Shown: positions 15,505-21,945 of the stretch, in pieces | Numbering within the stretch: the first letter of the stretch is position 1 | Layout of the letters: every line of letters begins with the position of its first letter | Source: an uncultured Oscillibacter sp. | Lineage (GTDB): Bacteria > Bacillota > Clostridia > Oscillospirales > Oscillospiraceae | Length of the DNA: 24,356 nt | Assembly (NCBI GenBank): GCA_910588175.1 | Contig: CAJUQQ010000024.1 | Location: 1 to 24,356, forward strand | Reading direction: 5' to 3' | The notes under the pieces: generated by a model | Told to the model about the DNA's origin: nothing | Database searches by the model: none | The model's input: only the letters and a program-made list of their open reading frames with translations | Translations under genes and position numbers: made by a program

Positions 15505-16166
15505 CGTCTTCTCCTCTCTCCCTCGAAGGACTCCCGCAGCTCCGCGAAGGCGCGGATGGGAGCGCCGTCGGTATTTTGAAATTTCATGGGCAGGGCGAAG
15601 AACAAAAAGTCCTTCCGCCCCCGCACCTTTTTCAGGCACAGGTTCTCCAGAATCAGCACGCTGTCCTTCAGCAGAACGCGGTGGATGGGGAGGTGTCTGT
15701 CCCCGATCCGGTCGATGCCGATGGCGTCGGTGCCCACGCCCTTCAGCCCCCGGGAGACCAGATACCTGGCCGCCGCCTCGTCGGGGACGGGGAAGCTGTC
15801 CTCCAGGAAGCGCTCCGTGCCCCAGCGGTCCTCCCACCCGGTGTAGAACAGGATGAAGTCGGCGCAGTGGATGGCGTCGTAATTGGACTGCAAAAACGCC
15901 TCGGTGATGACCGGGCCCGCCTCGGACACGTCCAGCACCGTGGCCCGGCCGGAGAACTGGGACATGGGCATGTCGTCCAGGGTCCGCCCGTCCTGGAGCA
16001 GGTGGGCGGGGGCGTCCATATGGGTGCCGGTGTGGGAGGAGAAGGACAGCAGGGTTTCCCGGAACCCGTCCCGGGTCAGGGTGCAGGCGGGGGAGAGGCT
16101 GGGGACCGGCGTGCCGGGATAGATGGGGATCTCCGGAGTGATGGTGTGGGTCATGTCGATCAGCAT
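15501..16166 (-). CDS. KynB-like cyclase family metal hydrolase
   Basis: A 221-residue cytoplasmic protein of the cyclase/kynurenine formamidase family. The metal-binding signature SHTGTHMDAPAH (44-55; H45, H49, D51, H55) is clear, and GVGTDAIGIDRIGD follows at about 162-175. Family members hydrolyse formamides or other amide and ester bonds, and the substrate here cannot be told. No tryptophan-catabolism genes are nearby. Its stop overlaps the murT start by 4 bases (GTGA), so the three genes are translationally linked, which hints at a role tied to cell-wall precursors or at simple operon hitch-hiking. GGAAAGGAAG precedes the ATG. mnmG ends 60 bases upstream. Confidence 0.85.
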   Translation of the reverse strand: MLIDMTHTITPEIPIYPGTPVPSLSPACTLTRDGFRETLLSFSSHTGTHMDAPAHLLQDGRTLDDMPMSQFSGRATVLDVSEAGPVITEAFLQSNYDAIHCADFILFYTGWEDRWGTERFLEDSFPVPDEAAARYLVSRGLKGVGTDAIGIDRIGDRHLPIHRVLLKDSVLILENLCLKKVRGRKDFLFFALPMKFQNTDGAPIRAFAELRESFEGERRRR

Positions 16167-16226
16167 GGGAAGCGCTTCCTTTCCTGTTTAGTATTGACAG
16201 CTCTCCCGGCCTGAAAACCGGAATTT

Positions 16227-18092
16227 CTATTTTTCCAGAGTAATCATCAGCGCGGCGATATCCGCCGGGGACACGCCGGAAATACGGGACGCCTGTCCCA
16301 GGTCCAGGGGCCGCACCGCCGCCAGCTTTTCCCGGGCCTCCAGCCGGAGACCCTGGATGGAGCCGTAGTCCAGCTCCGGCGGCAGACGGTGGGAGGCCAT
16401 CCGCTTAAAGTCCTCCACCTGGCTTTGCTGGCGGCGGATATAGCCCTCGTACTTCACGGAGATTTCCACCTGCTCCCGCACGTCCGGGGGCAGGTCCGGC
16501 CTGCCGGGGTCGAAGGGGGCCAGCTCCTCGTAGTGAATCCGGGGCCGCCGCAGCAGCGCGTCCAGAGGACAGCCCCCCGGGGCGTCCGCCGTGTCCTTGG
16601 AGCGGAGGAAGGCTGCCAGCTCCGGCGAGGGGGAGGCCCCGGTGTGGCGCAGCCGCTTGATCTCCCGCTCCACGGCGGCGTACTTCGCCTCCACGGCCCG
16701 GAGGCGCTCCTCCGAGACCAGCCCGATCTCATAGCCCCGCCCCGTCAGCCGCAGGTCCGCGTTGTCCTGGCGCAGCAAAAGCCGGTATTCGCTCCGGGAG
16801 GTCATGATGCGGTAGGGCTCCTCCGTGCCCTTGGTCACCAAGTCGTCAATGAGGGTTCCGATATAGCTCTCCGCCCGGGAGAGGATGAAGGGCTCCTGCC
16901 CCCGGAGCTTCCGGGCGGCGTTGACCCCGGCCATGAAGCCCTGGACCGCCGCCTCCTCATAGCCGGAGGAGCCGTTGAACTGCCCCGCGCCGTACAGGCC
17001 GGGGACGGCCTTCACCTCCAGGGCGGGGCTGAGGGCCAGGGGGTCGACGCAGTCGTACTCGATGGCGTAGGCGGGCCGGGTCATCACCGCCCGGCGGAGC
17101 CCCGGCACGCTGTGGAGCATTTGGATCTGCACGTCCTCCGGCATGGAGGAGGAGAAGCCCTGGATATAGACCTCCTCCGTGTCCAGCCCCATGGGCTCCA
17201 CAAAGAGCTGGTGGCGGAGCTTGTCCGGAAAGCGGACAATCTTGGTTTCAAAGGAGGGGCAGTACCGGGGCCCCACGCCCTCGATGAGGCCGGAGTACAT
17301 GGGGGCCCGGTGCAGGTTTTCCTGGATAATGCGCTTCGTCTCCTCCGTGGTCCAGGTGAGATAGCAGACCGCCCGGTTTTCCGGGGGGGCCTGGGTGGAG
17401 TAGGAGAAGGGCACGGGCAGCGCGTCCCCGGGCTGGACCTCCATCTCATCGAAGTCCACCGTCCGGGCGTTCACCCGGGGGGGCGTGCCGGTTTTGAAGC
17501 GGCGGAGGGGGAGGCCCAGGCGCAGAAGGGACTCCGTCAGCCTCGCGGCGGCGTGCATGCCGTCGGGGCCGGAGTTTTCCACCCACTCGCCCACGATGGT
17601 CCGGCCGGTCAGATAGGTGCCCGTGGCCAGGATGACGGCCCGGGCCTCAAACACCGCCCCGGTGGCCAGAACAACGGCAAAGCCCCCGCCCTCCAGCGGG
17701 CGGAGGGCGACGGCCTCCCCCTGGCGGACGGAGAGGCGCTCCTGCCGCTCCAGGGCGTGTTTCATGCGGCCCTGGTACTTCCGGCGGTCCGCCTGGGCCC
17801 GGAGGGACCAGACGGCGGGGCCCTTGCCCTTGTTCAAAAGGCGGTATTGGATGCAGCACTCGTCGGCGGCTTTTGCCATCTCGCCCCCCAGGGCGTCCAG
17901 CTCCCGGACCAGGTGGCCCTTTCCGGTGCCGCCCACGGCGGGGTTGCAGGGCATGTTGCCCACGGCGTCCAGGTTGATGGTGAAGACGGCGGTTTCCATG
18001 CCCAGGCGGGCCGCCGCCAGGGCGGCCTCGATGCCGGCGTGGCCGGCGCCGATGACGGCGATGTCGTAGGTTCCTGCTTGAAATTCTCGCAT
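16227..18092 (-). CDS. mnmG: tRNA uridine-5-carboxymethylaminomethyl modification enzyme MnmG (GidA)
   Basis: A 621-residue FAD enzyme, close to the 629 of E. coli MnmG. The Rossmann motif VIGAGHAGIEAALAAARLG starts at residue 13. NMPCNPAVGGTGKGHLVRE follows, the conserved YCPSFETKIVRFP segment holds the catalytic-region Cys, and GLYGAGQFNGSSGYEEAAVQG marks the second FAD-contact region. The C-terminal helical domain binds MnmE. With MnmE it adds a carboxymethylaminomethyl (or aminomethyl) group to wobble U34 of certain tRNAs. AAGGAG lies 7 bases before the ATG. mnmE is not in the window; downstream is the cyclase gene at a 60-base gap. Confidence 0.97.
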   Translation of the reverse strand: MREFQAGTYDIAVIGAGHAGIEAALAAARLGMETAVFTINLDAVGNMPCNPAVGGTGKGHLVRELDALGGEMAKAADECCIQYRLLNKGKGPAVWSLRAQADRRKYQGRMKHALERQERLSVRQGEAVALRPLEGGGFAVVLATGAVFEARAVILATGTYLTGRTIVGEWVENSGPDGMHAAARLTESLLRLGLPLRRFKTGTPPRVNARTVDFDEMEVQPGDALPVPFSYSTQAPPENRAVCYLTWTTEETKRIIQENLHRAPMYSGLIEGVGPRYCPSFETKIVRFPDKLRHQLFVEPMGLDTEEVYIQGFSSSMPEDVQIQMLHSVPGLRRAVMTRPAYAIEYDCVDPLALSPALEVKAVPGLYGAGQFNGSSGYEEAAVQGFMAGVNAARKLRGQEPFILSRAESYIGTLIDDLVTKGTEEPYRIMTSRSEYRLLLRQDNADLRLTGRGYEIGLVSEERLRAVEAKYAAVEREIKRLRHTGASPSPELAAFLRSKDTADAPGGCPLDALLRRPRIHYEELAPFDPGRPDLPPDVREQVEISVKYEGYIRRQQSQVEDFKRMASHRLPPELDYGSIQGLRLEAREKLAAVRPLDLGQASRISGVSPADIAALMITLEK

Positions 18093-18454
18093 GGCGGGCT
18101 CCTTGGTGGGGGCCCCCCCTTTAGAGGGGGGGCTTGTACTCGCCCTTCGGGCGGGGGGGATTGGATATCAGCGATGGCTGGTGCATTGCACCCCCCATTT
18201 TCTCTTTTTCTTGCCAGAAGAAAAAGAGAAAACGGGCCGTGCACGGTCCAAAAGAGAAAAAGAAGTATACGGGGGACGCGACGGGGCGCGCCTGAATGAG
18301 CGGCGGAGCCGGAATGACTTCCCACGCGCAATCAGATTTAGCGGGGGTTTGTCCCTCACTGAATGGACAAGCTCCTCTTTTCGCTGCCGCTGATGCTCTG
18401 GTAAACGTATCTGTCCGCCTTTTTCCGGGCCTGCCTTTCTATCGGCAGACCACC
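18093..18454. other. Gene-free stretch with hairpin cluster upstream of mnmG
   Basis: No credible gene is seen in these 362 bases. The half nearest mnmG (18113-18265) is built of hairpins and low-complexity runs, annotated separately. The remainder (about 18270-18454) shows no ORF with a ribosome site, no promoter of quality, and only a small CTGCC...GGCAG stem near 18431-18449 just past the XRE gene stop, which has no T-run. The mnmG promoter must lie here or within the repeats, but none could be assigned. Confidence 0.6.
18113..18232. repeat. Cluster of palindromes upstream of mnmG
   Basis: Four inverted repeats follow each other: a C7/G7 stem with loop TTTAGA (18113-18132), a CGCCC/GGGCG stem with a TTC loop (about 18141-18153), GGTGC/GCACC (18180-18192), and a perfect 15-bp pyrimidine/purine stem TTTTCTCTTTTTCTT / AAGAAAAAGAGAAAA with loop GCCAG (18198-18232). 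A further AAAAGAGAAAAAGAAG copy follows at about 18250. The mix suggests an intergenic palindromic repeat family. On the minus strand it would be transcribed as the mnmG leader. Confidence 0.55.
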
Positions 18455-18673
18455 TTACCCCCGGTGGGCATACCGGTTCTCCGTCCGGCCCATCAGCCAG
18501 TCTACGGACACATCATAATAATCGGCAATGCGGAGAAGATTTTCATACCTGGGCAGGGAACCCAGTTCCATTTCCTGATATCCGCGCATGGTAAGCCCAA
18601 CCTTCTTTGCAAATTCGGCCTGTGTTAAATGCTCCGCCCTTCGGAGCCTCCGGATTCTTTCCGAAAAATCCAT
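18455..18673 (-). CDS. Small XRE-family transcriptional regulator
   Basis: A 72-residue protein that is essentially one Cro/CI helix-turn-helix: RLRRAEHLTQAEFAKKVGLT (about 9-28) followed by a recognition helix in MRGYQEMELGSLP, then LLRIADYYDVSVDWLMGRTE, the usual XRE tail. ATG 18673 has AAGGGGG upstream and matches family starts, so the 30-residue extension to 18763 is rejected; that extension would also run through the promoter of the divergent gene. It probably represses the divergent 62-codon gene and itself through the shared 88-base gap, which contains a perfect 14-base palindrome. No C-terminal ligand or peptidase domain is present. Confidence 0.85.
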   Translation of the reverse strand: MDFSERIRRLRRAEHLTQAEFAKKVGLTMRGYQEMELGSLPRYENLLRIADYYDVSVDWLMGRTENRYAHRG

Positions 18674-18682
18674 AGTTCCCCC

Positions 18683-18711
18683 TTGACATACAAAGAAGTT
18701 GGTGTTATGAT
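18683..18711 (+). promoter_or_regulatory. Consensus sigma-A promoter in the XRE divergent gap
   Basis: TTGACA (18683-18688), exactly 17 bases, then TATGAT (18706-18711): a near-perfect promoter pointing at the 62-codon gene at 18762. Its -35 box begins 10 bases from the XRE start codon, so a protein bound here would affect both directions. It is the best promoter match in the window. Confidence 0.8.
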
Positions 18712-18728
18712 AAAAACATGATAAATAC

Positions 18729-18742
18729 ACGAAAATTTTCGT
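18729..18742. promoter_or_regulatory. Candidate XRE operator palindrome
   Basis: ACGAAAATTTTCGT is a perfect 14-base palindrome just downstream of the expected transcription start (about 18718) of the 62-codon gene. Its place and dyad symmetry suit a dimeric XRE repressor. A direct repeat ATGATAAA (18707-18714 and 18718-18725) lies next to it. Binding is inferred. Confidence 0.5.
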
Positions 18743-18761
18743 AAACTGGGAGGGCGCCATC

Positions 18762-18950
18762 ATGACGGAAATCCCCCAAATTGTCGAAGACCTGTACGAG
18801 CAATTGGTGATTATCCCTGACCAGAAGGACTGGCCGGACTACCTGGGCGGCAATCCCGCTGTCGCGCACAGACTGTATTCCTTCTATTACGGCCTCCGGG
18901 CGGGGTACCAGCTGGCGAACGCTCTGCGGGAAACGCCGTTTATTCCATAA
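18762..18950 (+). CDS. Hypothetical 62-residue protein divergent from XRE regulator
   Basis: I do not recognise this protein. It is 62 residues, begins MTEIPQIVEDLYEQLVIIPD and ends with a helical-looking YGLRAGYQLANALRETPFIP. There is no signal peptide, membrane segment or Cys pair. The coding call rests on a consensus promoter 51 bases upstream, a GGGAGG site spaced 9 bases before the ATG, and divergence from an XRE gene. Such pairs are often autoregulated switches, small toxin-antitoxin-like units or phage remnants; none of these is shown. A stem follows at 18957-18992. Confidence 0.65.
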   Translation: MTEIPQIVEDLYEQLVIIPDQKDWPDYLGGNPAVAHRLYSFYYGLRAGYQLANALRETPFIP

Positions 18951-18956
18951 ATGGGG

Positions 18957-18992
18957 CCCCCGCCGCAAACCAGCGCGGCGTTTGCGGTGGGG
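18957..18992. terminator. Hairpin between the 62-codon gene and the phosphoesterase gene
   Basis: CCCCCGCCGCAAAC pairs with GTTTGCGGTGGGG (one G-U) around a 9-base loop, 7 bases after the 62-codon gene stop, in a convergent gap. There is no T-run on either strand. It probably limits read-through from both sides. Confidence 0.45.
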
Positions 18993-19040
18993 AGAGGAAG
19001 AACAAACAGAGCAGCTGGAAGCCTGCCCGCAGGGCGGGAT

Positions 19041-19910
19041 TCATGGAGCGGAGTTTGTTCTGACGAGAATAACTACCGCCACCTCCGGCCGGTTGAACAA
19101 CCGGAAGCTGGGCCCTGTGTTCCCCAGTCCCCGGGTGACGAACAGCGTGGACCCGTTTTTCTCGTACAGCCCCGCCGTGTAGGTGGGGAAGAAGGTCCGG
19201 TCCGTGGACAGCAGCCCGTCCGTGAAGGGCAGGCGGATAACCCCGCCGTGGCCGTGGCCGGAGATGACAAGGTCCGCCCCCAGGAGACTGTACTGCTCCG
19301 GAAAGTGGTCGTTCCGGTGGGCCAGCAGCATCCAGAAGGCGTCGTCCCCGTATGCCCCCCGGACCTCCTCCGCCACCGCCTCCGGGGACTTCTGGTCCGC
19401 GTAGCCGTTGGGGTCGTCAATGCCCGCCAGTATGATCGTGTCCCCGTTCCGCTCCAGCGCCGTAAATTGATTGGACAGCACCGTCACGCCCTGGTCCTCC
19501 AGGGTTTTTTTCAGCTCCGGAACCTCCCCGATGGCCCACTCGTGATTTCCGGTGACGTAATAGGTGGGGGCGATGGCCGTCAGGCTTGCCGCCGTCTCCC
19601 GGGCGTAGCCCTCCGGAATGTCCCGGAAGGCGTCCAGCAGGTCCCCCACCAGGAAAATGTACTCCGGCCTCTGGGCCCGGACGGTCTCCAGCAGGGTCTC
19701 GTTTTTCTCCCCAAAGAAGGCGGAGTGCAGGTCCCCCAGCACCACGAACCGGCAGCCGTCAAAGCCCGGGGGCAGGTCCCGGAAGGCGGGGGCGAAGGAC
19801 TCCGTCTGAAGGGTCGTGTTGCCCCAGCGGACGTAGAGCCCCGCCAGAGCCGCCAGGGCCAGCAGAAACAGCAGCCCCCTCCGGCGGGGCCGTTTGGAAC
19901 GCCTTCCCAT
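19041..19910 (-). CDS. YkuE-like membrane-anchored metallophosphoesterase
   Basis: A 289-residue calcineurin-like phosphoesterase. After a basic start, one hydrophobic segment (about 12-27) serves as a membrane anchor or uncleaved signal. Metal-site motifs appear in order: GDLH (59-62), GDLLD (89-93), GNHE (121-124), a His in LLAHRND and GHGHGG. This matches YkuE/YaeI-type enzymes, which act on phosphodiester or pyrophosphate substrates at the membrane; some relatives hydrolyse UDP-diacylglucosamine-like lipids. The exact substrate is not deducible. GGAGGT lies 5 bases before the ATG. It is transcribed alone toward the 62-codon gene. Confidence 0.88.
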   Translation of the reverse strand: MGRRSKRPRRRGLLFLLALAALAGLYVRWGNTTLQTESFAPAFRDLPPGFDGCRFVVLGDLHSAFFGEKNETLLETVRAQRPEYIFLVGDLLDAFRDIPEGYARETAASLTAIAPTYYVTGNHEWAIGEVPELKKTLEDQGVTVLSNQFTALERNGDTIILAGIDDPNGYADQKSPEAVAEEVRGAYGDDAFWMLLAHRNDHFPEQYSLLGADLVISGHGHGGVIRLPFTDGLLSTDRTFFPTYTAGLYEKNGSTLFVTRGLGNTGPSFRLFNRPEVAVVILVRTNSAP

Positions 19911-19955
19911 AGATACCTCCAGGCCGTCAAACCGTGATGATTCCTCGATTTTTTC

Positions 19956-19964
19956 AGTATAGCA
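19956..19964 (-). promoter_or_regulatory. Extended -10 promoter candidate for the phosphoesterase gene
   Basis: On the minus strand TGCTATACT is an extended -10 (TG-N-TATACT) about 45 bases before the ATG. No convincing -35 is seen at 17 bases, as expected for extended -10 promoters. Confidence 0.4.
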
Positions 19965-20122
19965 CAGGAAGTCTTTCCCTGGCGAGAGGAAAAATACACA
20001 AAGAAGCGGCGGAGGATACAGAAAACTTCGTGCGCCCCGCCCGGAAAAGGGCGGCCTTAGGGCGGGGTGACGAAAGTTGTCGAGGGAAAAATAAAATTTT
20101 TATGAAATACAGAAAATTCCTC

Positions 20123-20151
20123 TTGCATTATGTCTACCAATGTGGTATAGT
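20123..20151 (+). promoter_or_regulatory. Sigma-A promoter of the 27-codon gene
   Basis: TTGCAT (20123-20128), exactly 17 bases, then TATAGT (20146-20151), in an AT-rich pocket. The expected start is near 20158, about 32 bases before the small ORF. An 8-bp GC stem (CCCCGCCC/GGGCGGGG, 20035-20067) lies further upstream, with no clear role. Confidence 0.7.
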
Positions 20152-20189
20152 TCTTTACAGATATTTCAAGAAGAGAGGAGACACACGAG

Positions 20190-20273
20190 ATGAGAATTTT
20201 TTCACAAGCCCTGCCTGATGATTTGGACGACATGATCTTTCTGGATGAGCCTTGGACTCACAGCGAGCGCTGA
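20190..20273 (+). CDS. Orphan 27-residue small protein
   Basis: An ATG at 20190 opens 27 codons and stops at TGA 20271-20273. The peptide begins MRIFSQALPDDLDD, continues MIFLDEPW and ends THSER. It is acidic, with no Cys, no signal peptide and no long hydrophobic stretch. AGAGGAG sits 9 bases upstream, a good promoter lies at 20123-20151, and a textbook terminator starts 11 bases after the stop, so it forms a self-contained unit of about 150 bases. I do not recognise the peptide. It could be a regulatory or interaction peptide, or the RNA itself could be the product with the ORF secondary (dual-function sRNA). The ribosome site and its spacing favour translation. Confidence 0.6.
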   Translation: MRIFSQALPDDLDDMIFLDEPWTHSER

Positions 20274-20283
20274 AAACCGGAGA

Positions 20284-20312
20284 CCACGCCGTCGGCGTGG
20301 ATTTTTCTTTTT
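20284..20312 (+). terminator. Intrinsic terminator of the 27-codon gene
   Basis: CCACGCC and GGCGTGG form a 7-bp stem with a 3-base GTC loop, followed immediately by ATTTTTCTTTTT. This is a classic rho-independent terminator, oriented to end the small transcript starting near 20158. Confidence 0.85.
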
Positions 20313-20632
20313 CCGCGAATCGGGCCAACGCCCGTTGACGATATGACGGCCCCGCCCCGCGGCGGCAGCCGTAACCCCATATTGCCTCGTTGAGAGATCG
20401 AAAATGAAAGCACCGAATGAACCCCCGCCCCATTTTGGGGCGGGGGTTTTGCCGGCCGCCAGATCATGTAATACCTGTCAAAAAACCCGTCGAAAAATCG
20501 TGGATTTTATGGAAAATTTTTGTGGCGTTTTGCCGCCGGATATGATACATTTGAACTAAAGAAGGGCCCCGGAACGGGCGGTCCGCCGTCCGCGAAACCG
20601 GAGCCCCGGGCGGAAGAAGGGGGGATGCCGCG
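20313..20632. other. Gene-free stretch between small-peptide unit and lipoprotein gene
   Basis: This 320-base gap holds no ORF with a convincing ribosome site; a 16-codon frame from ATG 20343 has none. It contains a second strong terminator at 20422-20450, about 110 bases after the first, so something between them may be transcribed separately. From 20451 to 20632 the AT-rich part around 20490-20555 probably holds the lipoprotein promoter (TATGAT at about 20540 is the best -10), but no -35 at proper spacing is convincing. Confidence 0.5.
20422..20450 (+). terminator. Second intrinsic terminator, no assigned gene
   Basis: CCCCCGCCCC and GGGGCGGGGG form a perfect 10-bp stem with an ATTTT loop, followed by TTTT; the flanking AA/TT can extend the stem. 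It points along the plus strand, but the only upstream gene already has its own terminator at 20284-20312. It may be a back-up or end a separate short RNA. Confidence 0.75.
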
Positions 20633-21250
20633 ATGCGTAAAACACTGCTTGCGCTGTTGTGCGCGCTGCTGCTGCCGGGCTGTGCCGCCCCCTCGGAGGA
20701 GGCCCCCGCTCCGGCCTCCGCTCCGGCGGGCCGGATGGAGCGGATGAGCAGCTCCATGGTGGAGTCCTCGGCCCGGCCCCTGCCGGAGGCGGAGATTTTG
20801 GCCGCCTATGAGTGGGCCCAGCGGGTCTACGGCTGGTTCGACCGGGCCCCCCTGCCCCTCTCGGAGGAGTCCGCCGTCCTGAGCGGCGCGACCTATTACC
20901 GGGTGAACATGCCCGGCGTGGAAGACCTGGAGGATTTGCGGACCTACCTGCGGGGCGTTTTCTCCCAAGAGCTGACGGACCGGCTTCTGGACGGGAGCGG
21001 CGCCCGGGTCCGGTACCGGAATGTCCGGGGAGTGCTTTACGCCTCCGGAGAGGCCCGGGAGCGGGACGCCGGAAAAGGAGAGATCCGGGTGGAGGTGGAA
21101 CGGCTGGCGGAGGACCTCTATTCCGTCAACGTGATGGTGGACCTGCTGGCCGAGGACGGGAAGTCCGTGGCGGGCCTGGAGAGCTGGTCCTTCCCCTACG
21201 CCTTTATCGAGGACCGCTGGGTCTTTACAGACTTCCGGCTGGTCGACTGA
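20633..21250 (+). CDS. Lipoprotein with IseA-like DL-endopeptidase inhibitor domain
   Basis: A 205-residue secreted lipoprotein. The signal MRKTLLALLCALLLPGC ends in a lipobox (LLPGC), so C17 should be lipidated and anchored to the outer face of the membrane. A low-complexity Ala/Pro/Glu linker (about 18-35) leads to a domain (about 48-205) with YRVNMPGVEDLEDLRTYLRGVFS and a closing WVFTDFRLVD. This pattern resembles the IseA (YoeB) family, which inhibits D,L-endopeptidase autolysins in Bacillus. The family call is from memory of the pattern, so moderate. AAGGGGGG precedes the ATG. The gene is followed directly by the IS3-type element. Confidence 0.65.
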   Translation: MRKTLLALLCALLLPGCAAPSEEAPAPASAPAGRMERMSSSMVESSARPLPEAEILAAYEWAQRVYGWFDRAPLPLSEESAVLSGATYYRVNMPGVEDLEDLRTYLRGVFSQELTDRLLDGSGARVRYRNVRGVLYASGEARERDAGKGEIRVEVERLAEDLYSVNVMVDLLAEDGKSVAGLESWSFPYAFIEDRWVFTDFRLVD

Positions 21251-21334
21251 AAGCCGGCGATGTGATCATGCGATGAATGGAAGCGCCCCCGCCGGATTGC
21301 ACCGCCCCAGTAAAACCGGACAATAGACAAAACG

Positions 21335-21366
21335 CCCCCTGTGTAGGATAATAACTACACAGGGGG
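21335..21366 (+). promoter_or_regulatory. Hairpin that sequesters the orfA ribosome site
   Basis: CCCCCTGTGTAG and CTACACAGGGGG form a perfect 12-bp stem with an 8-base loop. The right arm contains AGGGGG, the only Shine-Dalgarno-like sequence before the orfA ATG at 21376. In RNA read through from outside, the site would be hidden; this is a known way that IS elements avoid activation by external transcription. No promoter inside the element was identified. Confidence 0.6.
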
Positions 21367-21375
21367 TTGTAATTT

Positions 21376-21660
21376 ATGGCAAGGAAATATCAACACACAA
21401 TGGAGCTATTGCCGCAAATCAAAGAGATGTTGGCAAAGGGAATGACACAGAAAGAGGTAGAGAATGCCCTTGGCCTGACAGGAAGCAGACCAATACATCA
21501 TTTGTTAAGCCGAGAGAGGAAGAAGGACACACAAGGGATACCGAAGTCACGAGGACGCAAACCGGCAAAGACGTTGGCAGAATATAAGTATGAAAATAAG
21601 AGGCTGCGGATGGAGAATGAATTACTGCGGGATTTTCTGCGGTTCATAGAAAGGGAGTGA
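21376..21660 (+). CDS. IS3-family transposase OrfA (helix-turn-helix subunit)
   Basis: A 94-residue protein with an N-terminal helix-turn-helix (about 10-42, ELLPQIKEMLAKGMTQKEVE) and a basic linker GIPKSRGRKPAKTLAEYK. The C-terminal leucine-zipper-like helix (about 68-92, YENKRLRMENELLRDFLRF) is used for multimerisation. This is the standard OrfA layout. OrfA normally binds the terminal repeats and is joined to OrfB by frameshifting. Here orfB instead begins at a GTG overlapping the orfA stop by 4 bases (GTGA), suggesting re-initiation. The ORF is complete, but without OrfB it could at most act as a regulator. Confidence 0.85.
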   Translation: MARKYQHTMELLPQIKEMLAKGMTQKEVENALGLTGSRPIHHLLSRERKKDTQGIPKSRGRKPAKTLAEYKYENKRLRMENELLRDFLRFIERE

Positions 21661-21945
21661 GGCCAAGAGCAAAGTATCACGTCATTGACCGCCATAAGCA
21701 AGAGTACCCGGTAGCGGTCATGTGCCAGTTCTTTGGAGTATCCAGGAGTGGCTATTATGATTTCTGCAAGCGGGTCAACACTCCAGAGCCAGATGCAGAA
21801 TTGGCAGAGCTTCTTAAAGGCCAGCAGGAGCGGTGTAGGCAGACCTATGGTTACCGAAGGATGTGGTTGTGGCTAGAGAAACAGGGAATCCACCACAATC
21901 CCAAAACTGTGTTGCGAGTGATGAAGAAATATGATTGCGTAGCCT
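21657..21945 (+). pseudogene. IS3-family transposase OrfB, truncated
   Basis: From GTG 21657 the reading gives an OrfB N-terminus: KYHVIDRHKQEYPVAVMCQF, FGVSRSGYYDFCKR and the HTH_21 segment TYGYRRMWLWLEKQGIHHNP with VLRVMKKYDC. These are the first ~95 residues of about 280. Past about 21940 the frame stays open to 22499 only by chance, because it reads the antisense of other genes; a single 280-residue protein is therefore not credible. The whole rve/DDE integrase core is missing. A start at 21657 overlaps the orfA stop. Confidence 0.8.

Larger units (their letters stand above)
21298..21945 (+). mobile_element. IS3-family insertion sequence, right part deleted
   Basis: The left end probably begins at about 21298 with TGCACCGCCCCAGTAAAACC, resembling IS3-family terminal repeats. 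Then come a leader hairpin, an intact orfA and about 290 bases of orfB. The homology to orfB stops near 21935-21947, where the DNA becomes part of an unrelated minus-strand gene. The catalytic DDE part and right terminal repeat are absent, so the element cannot move by itself. The left boundary is inferred from sequence likeness only; no target duplication can be checked. Confidence 0.7.

Noticed and set aside
14158..15579. 473-codon plus-strand open frame opposite murT
   Set aside because: Shadow of MurT, which carries P-loop and zinc ribbon on the other strand.
18113..18265. CRISPR-like or tandem repeat array
   Set aside because: The hairpins differ from one another in sequence and spacing; there are no regular repeats with spacers.
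16389..18299. 636-codon plus-strand open frame opposite mnmG
   Set aside because: Antisense of MnmG, compositionally biased and without recognisable domains.
20343..20393. 16-codon ORF after the small-peptide terminator
   Set aside because: No Shine-Dalgarno and no support beyond an ATG.
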